From Micromonospora chokoriensis (GTDB lineage: Bacteria > Actinomycetota > Actinomycetes > Mycobacteriales > Micromonosporaceae), in the NCBI RefSeq assembly GCF_000718555.1, contig NZ_JOAN01000001.1:372001-436000 (forward strand): a stretch of 64,000 bases of DNA. Reading direction: 5' to 3'. Under the pieces are notes generated by a model, which saw only the letters and a list, made by a program, of their open reading frames with translations, was not told the DNA's origin and searched no databases. This document shows positions 25,279 to 35,259 of the stretch, in pieces; positions within the stretch are counted from its first letter, which is position 1, and every line of letters starts with the position of its first letter. Made by a program: the position numbers and the translations under genes.

Positions 25279-27366
25279 ATGTTTGAGGTCGGAGAGAACG
25301 CCGATGGGATCCTGGCCGGGGTCCTCTTCCTGATCTGGCTGTCCGCAGCGATCCTCGCCACCCGGTTGGCCTGGCGGCCGACGCCCGTGGCGCTGCGAAA
25401 GAGCGCCCGCCGGCTATGGCGGTTGCTCGTCGCCGCGCTCGTGGTGCTGGTCGTCAAGTGCGTCGCGATCGGGCTGATGCTCGCCGTCGACTGGATCTTC
25501 GCCGATAACCGTGTGATCGTGCAGATGCCGCTCCTGCTGCTGCCGATGCTGGCCGTCGCCGTCTGGACCGTGCCGGGCCTGCGCGCCTTGGCCAACCGCG
25601 ACGACGCGCCGGTCGAGGTCGAGACGCGCTCCGCCGCCGCCGATCCCAAGTTCGTCGTGCCGGTGCAGGTGACGGCCGTGGCGACGGTCATCGGGGTCTA
25701 CTTCGCGTACGTGTCGCGTCCGGTCCCGTCCTACCTCGACGACATCGCGACCCACGCGGCGCCGATCGTCGCGTCGGTGTTGGTGCTGTGGCTCTGGCAG
25801 CAGCATCGCCTGCGGGTCGTCAGCGCGACCGACTTCGCCCGCCGTGGCCGGCGTGCCACCGCCCTGCGCGCCACCGCGCAGACCGCCGTCGTGGTGCTGG
25901 TCGTCGCCGCTGGCGTCACCTACGTCGCGCAGAGCAGCAGGCTGCCCGACCGCATGTCCATGACGTCGCACGACAACGTCGACTACGGCGGTGGCCCTTC
26001 GTTCGAGCACGGTGCCGGTGGTCACGGCGGCCGCGGGGTCTCCGTCGACGACCTGCGCGGGCCGCAGACCGGCAAGCCCAACAAGGCCTTCACCCTGACT
26101 GCGAAGACCGCCACGGTACGTCTGTCGTCGGGCACCGAGATCAAGGCCCTGACCTACAACGGTCAGTCCCCTGGGCCGGAGCTTCGGGTGCGCGAGGGCG
26201 ACCTCGTCGAGGTGACTCTGCACAACGAGATTCCCGACGAGAACGTGACGCTGCACTGGCACGGTCTCGACGTGCCCAACGGTGAGGACGGTGTGGCCGG
26301 CGCGACGCAGAACGCGGTGGAGATGGGCGGCAGCTTCACCTACCGGTTCATCGCCGAGCAGGTCGGCACATTCTGGTACCACACTCACCAGAATCCGCTC
26401 GAGGCAATCCGCCGGGGCCTGTTCGGCGCGCTGATCGTCGAGCCGCGCGACGGCCCACCGCCCGGCGAGCGTGACGTCGTCGTGATGGCACACGAGTGGC
26501 GTACACCGGACGAGAACATCGTCTCGTTCGGCACCAACGACACGTTGCAACGCCAGGAAATCGCGCCGGGCACGCCGGTGCGGCTGCGCCTGATCAACAC
26601 CGACAACAACCCGTCCACCGACAGCCGCCCGCGGTCCCTGACGGTCAACGGCACGCCGGTGCGGGTCGCGGCGATCGACGGCGTCGACGTCAACGGCCCG
26701 ACTCCGCTGACCGACCCGCGGTTCGGGTTGGCGACCGGTGGACGCTACGACGTGACCTTCACGATGCCGGCGGGCCCGGTGCGCCTGACCGACCTCGCCA
26801 ACCGCGACGCCGGGCTGGTCCTGGCGCCACCGGGTGACACCTCGACGCCGAAGATCGTCGACGACGGTGACCACTTCGACCCGCTCTCGTACGGCTCAGG
26901 CGGCTCCCGGCCCTTCGACGTCGGCTCGTCGTTCGACCGATCGTTCACCCAGCTCCTCGACGACCGGCTGTCCTTCTACAACGGGGGACTCCACCTGGTC
27001 CCGATCATCAACGGGCACAGCTTCCCCAACACGCCGACGCTCATGGTCCGGATGGACGACGTGGTCAAGGTGCGGATCGTCAACCGCAGCCACCAGAACC
27101 ACCCGATGCATCTGCACGGCCATCACGCGTTGGTGTTGTCCCGCAACGGGGTCCGCGCGACCGGGTCACCGTGGTGGATCGACAGTCTCGACGTGATCCC
27201 TGGCGAGATCTACGAGATCGGCTTCAAGGCGGACAATCCGGGGCTCTGGATGGACCATTGCCACAACCTCGACCACGCGGCCAACGGCATGGTGATGCAC
27301 CTCGCCTACGAGGGCGTGACATCCCCCTACGAGCTGGGGCGCGGCACTCCCAATCAGCCGGAGTAG
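25279..27366 (+). CDS. Multicopper oxidase fused to an N-terminal six-helix membrane domain
   Basis: A protein of about 695 residues. The first 230 contain six hydrophobic segments (for example GVLFLIWLSAAILATRLAW and VVVLVVAAGVTYVAQ), which anchor a laccase domain at the outer face. That domain has the copper motifs LHWHGLDVP, FWYHTHQNP, HQNHPMHLHGH and HCHNLDHAANGMVMHL, so all copper ligands are present. The start is uncertain; ATG 25279 is chosen because a membrane segment begins soon after, with ATGs at 25243 and 25183 as alternatives. Membrane anchoring would keep oxidation at the point of export. Its substrate is unknown; oxidative coupling of the aromatic product is inferred. Confidence 0.85.
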   Translation: MFEVGENADGILAGVLFLIWLSAAILATRLAWRPTPVALRKSARRLWRLLVAALVVLVVKCVAIGLMLAVDWIFADNRVIVQMPLLLLPMLAVAVWTVPGLRALANRDDAPVEVETRSAAADPKFVVPVQVTAVATVIGVYFAYVSRPVPSYLDDIATHAAPIVASVLVLWLWQQHRLRVVSATDFARRGRRATALRATAQTAVVVLVVAAGVTYVAQSSRLPDRMSMTSHDNVDYGGGPSFEHGAGGHGGRGVSVDDLRGPQTGKPNKAFTLTAKTATVRLSSGTEIKALTYNGQSPGPELRVREGDLVEVTLHNEIPDENVTLHWHGLDVPNGEDGVAGATQNAVEMGGSFTYRFIAEQVGTFWYHTHQNPLEAIRRGLFGALIVEPRDGPPPGERDVVVMAHEWRTPDENIVSFGTNDTLQRQEIAPGTPVRLRLINTDNNPSTDSRPRSLTVNGTPVRVAAIDGVDVNGPTPLTDPRFGLATGGRYDVTFTMPAGPVRLTDLANRDAGLVLAPPGDTSTPKIVDDGDHFDPLSYGSGGSRPFDVGSSFDRSFTQLLDDRLSFYNGGLHLVPIINGHSFPNTPTLMVRMDDVVKVRIVNRSHQNHPMHLHGHHALVLSRNGVRATGSPWWIDSLDVIPGEIYEIGFKADNPGLWMDHCHNLDHAANGMVMHLAYEGVTSPYELGRGTPNQPE

Positions 27367-27454
27367 GCAGGCCTGTCGAGCCTTCCTCCACCGGGCCTCG
27401 AGGCAACGCCGGCAGCGTCGTTCGCGTCCGAACCCGTCTCGCTGAGGAGAACCC

Positions 27455-28576
27455 ATGCTCGACGCGATGCGACGAACGTTGTCGCTGGCCGTGCCGCTGG
27501 TACTGGTGGCTGGCATTGCCGCGCCCGCCGCCGCGGCCACCTCGACCACTGGGCGACTGACTGTCGTCGCCCGCAACCTCGACAACCCGCGTGGTGTCGC
27601 CATCGACCGCACCGGCACCGTCTACGTCGCCGAGGCTGGGCTCGGCGGCGACGACGTCTGCATCCCCGGCACGTTCGGCACCAACCTCTGCTATGGCTCG
27701 ACCGGCGCGGTCACGGCGGTCCGCCACGGCTGGCAGAAGCGAGTCGTGACGGGCCTGCCGTCGCTGCGTAGCACCGGCGCCGGCTTCTCCGTCTACGGCG
27801 CGCACGACCTGGCCTTCGATCGGCACGGCAAGTTGCTGGTGGCGATGGGCTACAGCACCGACCCGGTCTCGCGCGACCTGCTCGGCCCGGCCGGGGCCGC
27901 GATGGGGACGATCCTGCGGGTCGAGGGGAAGCGCCGGTGGTCGATCGTCGGTGACCTCTCCGCCTTTGAGGGACGAAACAACCCCGACGGCGTCATTCCG
28001 GAGAGCCAGCCCTACGCGGTCGTCGCCGATGGGCGTGACATCTACGCGCTCGACGCGGCAGCCAACGACGTGCTCCGCATCGACCGTCGCGGAGTGGTCA
28101 CGGCCGAACACGTCTGGCCGCAGGAGCAGGTTCCGGCGCCGCCGGAGTGGGGTCTGCCGCCCGGCTCGACGACGCCGATCCAATTCGTCCCGGTCACCAT
28201 CGCCCGCGGGCCCGATGGTGCCCTCTACATCGGCCAGCTGACCGGTCACCCCTTCCCGAACGGTGGCGCCCGGGTCTGGCGGCTGGTGCCGGGGCAGGCA
28301 CCGACGATCTATGCGACCGGCTTCACCAACATCATCGACCTCGCCTTCGACAAGCGGGGCCGGCTGGTCGTGCTGGAGATCGCGAAGAACGGGCTCAGCT
28401 CGGGCGATTCCACCGGTGCGTTGATCCGCGTGGAGCGCGACGGTAGCCACCGGGAGCTGGCGAGCGTCGGTCTCGACTCACCGATGTCGTTCGCCATCGC
28501 GGGAGACGGCAGTTTCTACATCGCCAACAAGGGCCTGGGCATCGGCGAGTTGGTCCGTCTGTCCACACGAGACTGA
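27455..28576 (+). CDS. Exported ScyD/ScyE-family beta-propeller protein
   Basis: A 373-residue exported protein. MRRTLSLAVPLVLVAGIAAP with AAAA cleavage region is a Sec signal; GAGGAGA precedes the ATG. The mature part is built of NHL/SMP-30-like blades (NPRGVAIDRTGTVYVAEAG, GAHDLAFDRHGKLLVAMG, IARGPDGALYIGQLT, IDLAFDKRGRLVVLEIA). It matches the family named after scytonemin proteins ScyD and ScyE, exported proteins of the cyanobacterial sunscreen locus. Family members are widespread and mostly uncharacterised. Sitting directly behind a membrane oxidase, it may bind or shape the aromatic product outside the membrane. Confidence 0.82.
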   Translation: MLDAMRRTLSLAVPLVLVAGIAAPAAAATSTTGRLTVVARNLDNPRGVAIDRTGTVYVAEAGLGGDDVCIPGTFGTNLCYGSTGAVTAVRHGWQKRVVTGLPSLRSTGAGFSVYGAHDLAFDRHGKLLVAMGYSTDPVSRDLLGPAGAAMGTILRVEGKRRWSIVGDLSAFEGRNNPDGVIPESQPYAVVADGRDIYALDAAANDVLRIDRRGVVTAEHVWPQEQVPAPPEWGLPPGSTTPIQFVPVTIARGPDGALYIGQLTGHPFPNGGARVWRLVPGQAPTIYATGFTNIIDLAFDKRGRLVVLEIAKNGLSSGDSTGALIRVERDGSHRELASVGLDSPMSFAIAGDGSFYIANKGLGIGELVRLSTRD

Positions 28577-28591
28577 CAGAATCGCGCGGCG

Positions 28592-28627
28592 ATCGTGGCG
28601 TTCTTCGTGTCGGGAGGACGCCACGAT
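28592..28627. terminator. Inverted repeat after the propeller gene
   Basis: ATCGTGGCGT and ACGCCACGAT form a perfect 10-bp inverted repeat with a 16-base loop, 15 bases past the propeller stop and about 80 before the orphan regulator start. It is most likely a terminator, but its position in front of a regulator gene would also suit an operator. Confidence 0.6.
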
Positions 28628-28705
28628 AGCTGCGGCGTCACGCGTCCGCGATACGGTGCCAATCATGCACACGCTGGCGGCGGGGGACGGGGTCTGGGGG
28701 TTAGG

Positions 28706-29404
28706 TTGACGCGGTCCAACGGTGGGTCTCCCGCCGGCGCCACCACCATCCTCATAGTCGACGATCACGCTCTCGTCCGCGAAGGGCTGCGCTGGGTGCT
28801 CGAGGTCCACGCCGACCTCGACGTGGTCGACGAGGCGGGCGACTCTGCCACCGCGGTTGCCAAGGCGGCGTCCGAGCGTCCCGACGTGGTGCTGCTCGAC
28901 GTCGAGATCCCCGGCGACGACCCGGTGGTCACGGTGCGCCGCATCCGGGAGGTGTCGCCCGACAGCGCGGTCGTCATCCTCAGCATGTACGACAGCCCTG
29001 ACCTGCTGCGCCGTCTGATCGCCGCTGGGGTGCGGGCCTATCTGCTCAAGAGCGTGGGGCGTGCGGAGTTGGTCGCCGCGATCCGCAAGTCGCGCGACGG
29101 CAGTGGCTCGGTGTTGCTCTCGGTCTCGGGCCAAAGCCTGGTGCAGGTGCAGAACGCGGAGTCCGCCATTCTGTCCCCCGTCGAGCTGGAGATCCTCCAA
29201 CTCGCGGCCGAGGCGATGACAAATGCCCAGATCGCCCGCCGGCTCGACCTGACCGAGGCGACGGTGAAGAGCCACCTGCGTCGTATCTTCGCCAAGCTCG
29301 GCGCGGTCTCCCGCATCGACGCGGTCAACAAGGCGGTGGCAGCGTCATTGGTGACGCTGCCACACGACAGGTTGGTGCCGCGCCCTCGACGCCCGTCGCC
29401 TTAG
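28706..29404 (+). CDS. Orphan LuxR/NarL-family response regulator
   Basis: A regulator of about 232 residues with no kinase gene beside it. Receiver Asp19-Asp20, phospho-acceptor Asp65 in VLLDVEIPGDD, switch serine in VILSMYD and Lys in YLLKSVG are all present, so it should be phosphorylatable. The C-terminal LSPVELEILQLAAEAMTNAQ and [25 protein letters not shown] nearly repeat the regulator at 17424-18101. The start is uncertain: no ATG or GTG lies in frame near the domain, and TTG at 28706 behind a G-run is my choice. The soluble kinase at 16351 could serve both regulators. Confidence 0.82.
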   Translation: MTRSNGGSPAGATTILIVDDHALVREGLRWVLEVHADLDVVDEAGDSATAVAKAASERPDVVLLDVEIPGDDPVVTVRRIREVSPDSAVVILSMYDSPDLLRRLIAAGVRAYLLKSVGRAELVAAIRKSRDGSGSVLLSVSGQSLVQVQNAESAILSPVELEILQLAAEAMTNAQIARRLDLTEATVKSHLRRIFAKLGAVSRIDAVNKAVAASLVTLPHDRLVPRPRRPSP

Positions 29405-29420
29405 CGATCGGGGCCGTTGC

Positions 29421-30608
29421 TCAACAAGCGGCCTTGAGGTCGGCGGCGCGGTCGGTGCGCTCCCAGGTGAGGTCCGGCAGCTCACGGCCGAAATGACCGT
29501 AGGCCGCCGTCTGCTGGTAGATCGGGCGCAGAAGGTCCAGATCGCGGATGATCGCTGCGGGACGCAGGTCGAAGACCTCGCCGATCGCCTTCTCGATCCG
29601 GTCGAGCGGCACCGTCTCGGTGCCGAACGTCTCCACGAACAGGCTCACCGGGTGGGCCTTGCCGATGGCGTAGGCCACCTGCGCCTCACACCGCTCCGCC
29701 AGGCCTGCGGCGACCACGTTCTTCGCCACCCACCGCATCGCGTACGCCGCGGACCGGTCGACCTTCGACGGGTCCTTCCCCGAGAACGCGCCACCACCGT
29801 GCCGGGCGTACCCGCCGTAGGTGTCGACGATGATCTTTCGCCCGGTCAGGCCCGCGTCACCCATCGGGCCACCGATCTCGAACCGCCCCGTCGGGTTGAC
29901 CAGCAGCCGGTAACCCTCGGTGTCGAGGTCGAGCGCCTCCAACTCCGGCGTGATCACGTGGTCGCGTACGTCGGGGGCGAGCAGTTCGTCGAGGGAGATG
30001 TGGGCGGCGTGCTGGGAGGAGACCACGACGGTGTCGAGCCGGACCGGGCGCAGACCGTCGTACTCGATGGTGACCTGGGTCTTGCCGTCCGGCCGCAGGT
30101 AGGGCACTGTGCCGTCCTTGCGCACGGCGGCCAGGCGACGGGCCAGCCGATGGGCCAGGGCGATCGGCAACGGCATCAGCTCCGGCGTCTCCGAGCAGGC
30201 GAAGCCGAACATCATGCCCTGGTCGCCGGCGCCCTGGGCGTCGAGCCCGCCGCCGGACGAGCCGTCGCGCAGCTCGATCGCCGTGTCGACGCCCTGCGCG
30301 ATGTCGGGCGACTGCGCGCCGATCGAGATGCTGACGCCACAGGAGGCGCCGTCGAAGCCCTTCTTCGACGAGTCGTACCCGATGCCCAGGACCGTTTCCC
30401 GCACGATGCGTGGGATGTCGGCGTAGGCCTGCGTGGTGACCTCGCCCGCGACGTGGACCTGGCCGGTGGTGATCAGGCTCTCGACGGCGACCCGGCTGTG
30501 CGGGTCCTGCGTTAGTAGCGCGTCGAGGATTCCGTCGCTGATCTGATCGGCGATCTTGTCGGGATGACCTTCGGTGACCGACTCGGAGGTGAAGAGGCGG
30601 CGCGACAT
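29421..30608 (-). CDS. metK: S-adenosylmethionine synthetase
   Basis: A 395-residue enzyme that makes S-adenosylmethionine from methionine and ATP in the cytoplasm. Family hallmarks are [20 protein letters not shown] at the start, [12 protein letters not shown] in the middle and [19 protein letters not shown], the phosphate-binding signature. Length and motifs are complete. Together with the S-adenosylhomocysteine hydrolase and the adenosine-kinase-like gene beyond the PKS genes, it would supply and recycle methyl donor for the three methyltransferases here. It may be a second, pathway-specific copy; whether the genome has another metK cannot be seen. Confidence 0.95.
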   Translation of the reverse strand: MSRRLFTSESVTEGHPDKIADQISDGILDALLTQDPHSRVAVESLITTGQVHVAGEVTTQAYADIPRIVRETVLGIGYDSSKKGFDGASCGVSISIGAQSPDIAQGVDTAIELRDGSSGGGLDAQGAGDQGMMFGFACSETPELMPLPIALAHRLARRLAAVRKDGTVPYLRPDGKTQVTIEYDGLRPVRLDTVVVSSQHAAHISLDELLAPDVRDHVITPELEALDLDTEGYRLLVNPTGRFEIGGPMGDAGLTGRKIIVDTYGGYARHGGGAFSGKDPSKVDRSAAYAMRWVAKNVVAAGLAERCEAQVAYAIGKAHPVSLFVETFGTETVPLDRIEKAIGEVFDLRPAAIIRDLDLLRPIYQQTAAYGHFGRELPDLTWERTDRAADLKAAC

Positions 30609-30839
30609 GTGTGACTCCTAACCCAGGGGGCGTGGGGGCCCGGCGAGTCTTCCCTGCGCTGGTGGAGGTTGCCTGGAGGAAGCATCGAGCGATCGAAGGG
30701 GTATCCGCCGTACAACTTTCGACATACATCGATCCTCGGAAGAACCCACGATGTCGCTACCTGTGGTCGTTCCGATACAACCCGCCCATCCATAGCTTGA
30801 GAGCGTCTCGACGAGTGCTATGGGGAATGGGGGACCACT

Positions 30840-31628
30840 GTGGTCAGGTACGAGATCCTCGGGTCGCTGGAAGTGATCCACGAGGGCCGGATCTGCACGC
30901 CGACGCCGCCGAAGGTGCGGACCGTGCTGGCGCTGCTGGTGATGCGGGCCAACCGGGTCGTCCTGGTCGACTCGATCATCCGGGAGCTGTGGGGTGACGA
31001 TCCGGCGCGCAGCGCTGTCACCACAGTGCAGACCTACATCTACCACCTGCGCAAGCTCTTCGCGAAAGAGGGCATCGAGACCCCGGACCGGACCGTGCTG
31101 GAGAGCCGGGCCCGCGGCTACCTGCTCAGGGTGGAGCCGGGCCAGCTCGACGCCGAGGTGTTCGAGACGATGCTCGACCAGGGCCGCGCGCACATCGAGA
31201 TGGGCCGCTCCGAAGAGGGCGCCGAGGTGCTGCGGCGGGCGCTGGCCATGTGGACCGGGCCGGTCGGGGCCAACGTGACGTTCGGGCCGGCGTTGGAGGC
31301 GCACGCGATCCACCTGCAGGAGCAGTGGATCCGGGCGTTGGAGCTGCGCATCCAGGCCGACATCACGCTCGGCCGCCACCGCGAACTGATCGGCGAGCTG
31401 CGTTATCTCGTGGGCACGTACCCGCTCAACGAGTGGTTCCACCGCCAGCTCATCGTGGCGCTCAGCCGCTCGGGGCGCCGCGGCGAGGCGTTGCAGGCCT
31501 ACCACCACCTGCGCCGGGTGCTTAGTGAGGAGTTGGGCCTGGACCCTTCGCCTGACCTCCAGCGGCTCCAGCGGGAGGTGTTGGCCGCCGGCGGGCCACT
31601 GCGCCCAGGGCTCGCCCGGGCCTCGTGA
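30840..31628 (+). CDS. SARP family transcriptional activator
   Basis: A 262-residue pathway activator of the AfsR/DnrI/RedD type: an N-terminal OmpR-like winged helix (YEILGSLEVIHEG..., PPKVRTVLALLVMRANRVV, TVQTYIYHLRKLF, GYLLRV) followed by the BTAD helical domain (DAEVFETMLDQGR to LSEELGLDPSPDLQRLQREV). The small size, without NB-ARC ATPase, is that of typical cluster-situated SARPs. GTG is chosen because GGGGGA lies 6-11 bases upstream. It diverges from metK and stands 81 bases before the KS gene, where a fitting triple heptamer site is found. Confidence 0.92.
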   Translation: MVRYEILGSLEVIHEGRICTPTPPKVRTVLALLVMRANRVVLVDSIIRELWGDDPARSAVTTVQTYIYHLRKLFAKEGIETPDRTVLESRARGYLLRVEPGQLDAEVFETMLDQGRAHIEMGRSEEGAEVLRRALAMWTGPVGANVTFGPALEAHAIHLQEQWIRALELRIQADITLGRHRELIGELRYLVGTYPLNEWFHRQLIVALSRSGRRGEALQAYHHLRRVLSEELGLDPSPDLQRLQREVLAAGGPLRPGLARAS

Positions 31629-31635
31629 CAGGCCC

Positions 31636-31678
31636 TCGACCGACGCTCCAGCGCCGTTCGACCGGCCGTCCCTAGCTT
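31636..31678 (+). promoter_or_regulatory. SARP-binding heptamer repeats and promoter of the PKS operon
   Basis: Three heptamers start exactly 11 bases apart at 31636 (TCGACCG), 31647 (TCCAGCG, 5 of 7 matches) and 31658 (TCGACCG). Eight bases after the last one comes TAGCTT at 31673-31678, a TAnnnT -10 element. This is the arrangement known for SARP targets such as the actII-ORF4 site: TCGAG-like heptamers at 11-base intervals with 8 bases to the -10. The KS start follows 32 bases later, with AGGAGG at 31697-31702. Confidence 0.75.
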
Positions 31679-31709
31679 TCACACGGACATCGCGGCCAGG
31701 AGGTCTTCC

Positions 31710-32972
31710 ATGACGAGCACATCCGACCGTCGGGTGGTCATCACCGGGATTGGCGTCATCGCCCCCGGCGGACTGGGCACCAAGGCGTTCTGGGAACTGT
31801 TGACCGCTGGCCGCACGGCCACCCGTACCCTCTCGTTTTTTGATGCCACCCCCTTCCGGTCGCGGGTGGCCGCCGAGGCCGACTTTGACCCGGCCGCCGA
31901 GGGCCTGTCGCCGCAGGAGGTCCGCCGGATGGACCGGGCGGCCCAGATGGCCGTGGTCTGCACCCGGGAGGCGCTGGCCGACAGCGGCTTCGAGGTCGCC
32001 GACCCGACGCGGGTCGGCGTGAGTGTCGGCACCGCAGTCGGCGCCACGATGAGCCTCGAAGAGGAGTACGTCGTGGTGAGCGACGGCGGCCGCAAGTGGC
32101 TGACCGACCACCGGTACGCCACCCCGCACCTCTACGACTACCTGGTGCCGAGCTCGTTCGCCCGTGAGGTGGCGTGGTCGGTCGGCGCGGAGGGCCCGGC
32201 GACGGTGGTCTCCACCGGCTGCACCTCCGGCCTCGACTCGGTCGGCCACGCGCGGGAGTTGATCCGCGAGGGTTCGGCCGACGTGATGATCGCCGGCGCG
32301 ACCGATGCCCCGATTTCGCCGATCACGGTGGCCTGCTTCGACGCGATCAAGGCGACCACCGCCCGCAACGACGACCCGTGGCACGCCTCGCGGCCGTTCG
32401 ACAACAGCCGCGACGGGTTCGTCCTCGGCGAGGGTTCGGCGATGTTCGTCCTCGAAGAGCTTGAGCACGCCCGTCGGCGAGGCGCGCAGATCTACGCCGA
32501 GCTGGTCGGCTTCGCCTCGCGCTCCAACGCGTTCCACATGACCGGCCTGCGGCCCGACGGGCGTGAGATGGCCGAGGCGATCCGGGTCGCGCTCGCCGAC
32601 GCCCGGCTGCCGGGCGAGGCCGTCGACTACATCAACGCACACGGCTCGGGTACGAAGCAGAACGACCGGCACGAGACGGCGGCGTTCAAACGGAGCCTCG
32701 GCGACCACGCGTACCGCACGCCGGTCAGCTCGATCAAGTCGATGATCGGGCACTCGCTCGGTGCCATCGGCTCGATCGAGATCGCGGCGTCGGCCCTGGC
32801 GATCAAGCACGGCGTGGTGCCGCCGACGGCCAACCTGCACGAGCGCGACCCGGAGTGCGATCTCGACTATGTGCCGCTCACCGCCCGTGAGCAGCAGACC
32901 GACGTGGTGTTGAGCGTGGGCAGCGGGTTCGGCGGCTTCCAGAGCGCGATGCTCCTGGCGCGTGTGGCATGA
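31710..32972 (+). CDS. Type II polyketide ketosynthase, alpha subunit
   Basis: A 420-residue beta-ketoacyl synthase that extends the malonyl-derived chain on the carrier protein. Active-site Cys171 lies in [14 protein letters not shown]; the two catalytic histidines are in [16 protein letters not shown] and [21 protein letters not shown] closes the protein. The stop overlaps the start of the chain-length factor (ATGA), the usual coupled arrangement. The absence of any ketoreductase in the locus implies an unreduced poly-beta-keto chain. Confidence 0.96.
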   Translation: MTSTSDRRVVITGIGVIAPGGLGTKAFWELLTAGRTATRTLSFFDATPFRSRVAAEADFDPAAEGLSPQEVRRMDRAAQMAVVCTREALADSGFEVADPTRVGVSVGTAVGATMSLEEEYVVVSDGGRKWLTDHRYATPHLYDYLVPSSFAREVAWSVGAEGPATVVSTGCTSGLDSVGHARELIREGSADVMIAGATDAPISPITVACFDAIKATTARNDDPWHASRPFDNSRDGFVLGEGSAMFVLEELEHARRRGAQIYAELVGFASRSNAFHMTGLRPDGREMAEAIRVALADARLPGEAVDYINAHGSGTKQNDRHETAAFKRSLGDHAYRTPVSSIKSMIGHSLGAIGSIEIAASALAIKHGVVPPTANLHERDPECDLDYVPLTAREQQTDVVLSVGSGFGGFQSAMLLARVA

Positions 32973-34189
32973 GCACTGTCGTTACCGGGGTCGGGGTGGC
33001 CGCGCCCAACGGACTGGGCCGCGACGCCTTCTGGGCGGCCACCGTCGCCGGGGTGGGTGGCATCGGGCGGATCAGCCGGTTTGATCCCTCGGGTTACCCC
33101 GCGCAGCTCGCCGGCGAGGTTCCCGGCTACGAGGCGGCCGAGCACATCCCGAGCCGGTTGATGGCGCAGACCGACCACATGACCCGGCTGGCGCTGACGG
33201 CCGCGCAGTGGGCGCTGGCGGACGCGTCGGTCGACCCGGCGGCGCTGCCCGAGTTCGGGATGGGTGTCGTCACGGCCAGCGCGTCCGGCGGCTTCGAGTT
33301 CGGCCATCGTGAGCTGGAGAAGCTCTGGAGCAAGGGCTCCGAGCACGTCAGCGCCTACCAGTCGTTCGCCTGGTTCTACGCGGTCAACACCGGCCAGCTC
33401 TCGATCCGGCACGGTATGCGCGGGCCGACCGGAGTGCTCGTCACCGAGCAGGCGGGTGGGCTCGACGCGGTGGCGCAAGCCCGACGCCAGGTGCGCAAGG
33501 GCGTGCAGCTCGTGATGACCGGCGGCGTCGACGCGTCGCTCTGCCCCTGGGGCTGGACGGCCCAACTCGCCAACGGCCTCCTCAGCACGGGCCGCGACCC
33601 GACCACCGCGTTCTTGCCGTTCGACGCCAACGCGTCGGGTTACGTGCCGGGCGAAGGCGGGGCGATCCTCGTGTTGGAGGACGAACAGGCCGCTGCCCGT
33701 CGTGGGGCCGCCGTCTACGGCGTGATCGCCGGATACGGCGCGACGTTCGACCCCCGGCCCGGCTCCGGTCGGCCGCCGGGCCTGCGCCGGGCGGCCGAGA
33801 TGGCCATCTCCGACGCCGGTCTCACGCCGGCCGACATCGACGTCGTCTTCGCCGACGGCGCCGGGGTCGCGCAGCTCGACCGGGACGAGGCCGAGGCGAT
33901 CACCGCCGTGTTCGGCCCACGCGGAGTGCCGGTGACCGCGCCCAAGACGATGACCGGCCGGCTCTACTCCGGCGGGGCCGCGCTCGACCTCGTCTCGGCA
34001 CTGCTGTCGATCCGACACGGTGTCATCCCGCCCACCACAAACATCCGCCGGCCGGCCGAGGGCCTGCATCTCGACCTGGTGCGCGACGTCGCGCGGGAGA
34101 CGCCCGTACGTGCGGCGCTCGTGCTCGCCAGGGGCTACGGCGGGTTCAACGCGGCCATGGTCGTGACCGACGAAAGGAATGGACGATGA
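32969..34189 (+). CDS. Chain-length factor (ketosynthase beta subunit)
   Basis: A 406-residue KS homologue in which the active-site cysteine is replaced by Gln161 ([15 protein letters not shown]), the diagnostic change of chain-length factors. It pairs with the alpha subunit, forms the acyl tunnel and sets chain length, and drives malonyl decarboxylation for priming. The residues that gate tunnel length cannot be ranked without an alignment. It overlaps both neighbours by four bases. Confidence 0.95.
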   Translation: MSTVVTGVGVAAPNGLGRDAFWAATVAGVGGIGRISRFDPSGYPAQLAGEVPGYEAAEHIPSRLMAQTDHMTRLALTAAQWALADASVDPAALPEFGMGVVTASASGGFEFGHRELEKLWSKGSEHVSAYQSFAWFYAVNTGQLSIRHGMRGPTGVLVTEQAGGLDAVAQARRQVRKGVQLVMTGGVDASLCPWGWTAQLANGLLSTGRDPTTAFLPFDANASGYVPGEGGAILVLEDEQAAARRGAAVYGVIAGYGATFDPRPGSGRPPGLRRAAEMAISDAGLTPADIDVVFADGAGVAQLDRDEAEAITAVFGPRGVPVTAPKTMTGRLYSGGAALDLVSALLSIRHGVIPPTTNIRRPAEGLHLDLVRDVARETPVRAALVLARGYGGFNAAMVVTDERNGR

Positions 34190-35244
34190 CCGACGCCAGC
34201 CTCGCCGCCGTCGCCAACTTCGACGAACAGCAGGCGCTCGACCTGCGTGAACGCCAGATCGCGGTGCTGGGAAGCGCCAAACAGATCGCCAACGTGATCT
34301 ACGTGGTCACCGAGCTCGGCGTCGCCGACCTGCTCGTCGGCGGGCCGGTGCCGGTCGCCCAACTGGCGGCGGCGACCGAGTCGCACGAAGACGCGCTGCG
34401 GCGGATCCTCCGCGCGGCCTCGGCGGTCGGCATCTTCGACGAGCAGGAGGACGGTTCGTTCGCGCTGACGCCGCTCGGCGAAGGGCTGACGTCGGCCCGG
34501 ATCGGCGGGTTGCGGCCGATGGTGCAGTTCAGCGGCGCCGACTTCAACCGCCTCCCGTACGCGGAGATCCTGCACAGCGTCCGCACCGGCGAGCCGGCCT
34601 TCAACAAGGTCTTCGGCATGGGCTTCTACGACTACCTCCAGGCCCATCCGGAGGCCAACCGGTTCTTCGAGGGCTTCATGGCCCACTGGAGCCGCCGCCT
34701 CGCCGACCGGTTCGCGGCGGAGTTGGCACCCGAGCGGTTCGGCCGGATCGCCGACATCGGCGGCAGCAACGGCTACTTCCTGGCCAAGATGCTCCAGCGC
34801 CACCCCGAGGGCACCGGCGTCCTCTTCGACCTGCCCGAGGTCGTGGCCGACGCCGAACCGCTGCTCAAGGAGCACGGTGTCACCGATCGGGTGGAGGTGT
34901 TGGGCGGCGACTTCTTCACTGACGACCTGCCGGTCGGCGCCGACGCGTACATCTTGAAGTCGATCGTCCACAACTGGCCGGACGACACCTGCGTCACGCT
35001 GCTGCGTCGGATCCGCGCGGCGATCGGTGACGCCGACTCCCGGCTCATCGCGATCGACCAGATCGTGCCGCCGCGCAACCAGTGGGACCACGCCAAGATC
35101 ATCGATATCGACATGCTTGTGCTCTTCGGCGGCAAGGAGCGTGACCTGCGCGAATGGCAGGCGCTGTTCGCCGCGTCCGGCTTCGAGCTGGTCAACACGC
35201 CCGCACCCCGTGGCTGGGCCCTGCTCGAAGCGCGTCCGATCTAG
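34186..35244 (+). CDS. SAM-dependent O-methyltransferase, second of three
   Basis: A 352-residue O-methyltransferase of the TcmN-C/acetylserotonin type. The N-terminal dimer domain includes PVAQLAAATESHEDALRRIL; the SAM fold shows RIADIGGSNGYFLAKML, VLFDLPEVV and the catalytic-region ILKSIVHNWPDD. It differs clearly from the methyltransferases at 22290 and 37542, so the three should act at different positions. Translation is coupled to the chain-length factor. Confidence 0.9.
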   Translation: MTDASLAAVANFDEQQALDLRERQIAVLGSAKQIANVIYVVTELGVADLLVGGPVPVAQLAAATESHEDALRRILRAASAVGIFDEQEDGSFALTPLGEGLTSARIGGLRPMVQFSGADFNRLPYAEILHSVRTGEPAFNKVFGMGFYDYLQAHPEANRFFEGFMAHWSRRLADRFAAELAPERFGRIADIGGSNGYFLAKMLQRHPEGTGVLFDLPEVVADAEPLLKEHGVTDRVEVLGGDFFTDDLPVGADAYILKSIVHNWPDDTCVTLLRRIRAAIGDADSRLIAIDQIVPPRNQWDHAKIIDIDMLVLFGGKERDLREWQALFAASGFELVNTPAPRGWALLEARPI

Positions 35245-35259
35245 GAAAGGAAGCCCGCA

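Noticed and set aside
30685..30735. TCGA-containing heptamers upstream of metK as a second SARP site
   Set aside because: Their spacing is 8, 26 and 10 bases, not a regular 11 or 22, and TCGA is common in such DNA.
30797..30821. TTGAGA and TGCTAT as a promoter for the SARP gene
   Set aside because: The spacer is only 13 bases, too short for a sigma-70 type promoter.
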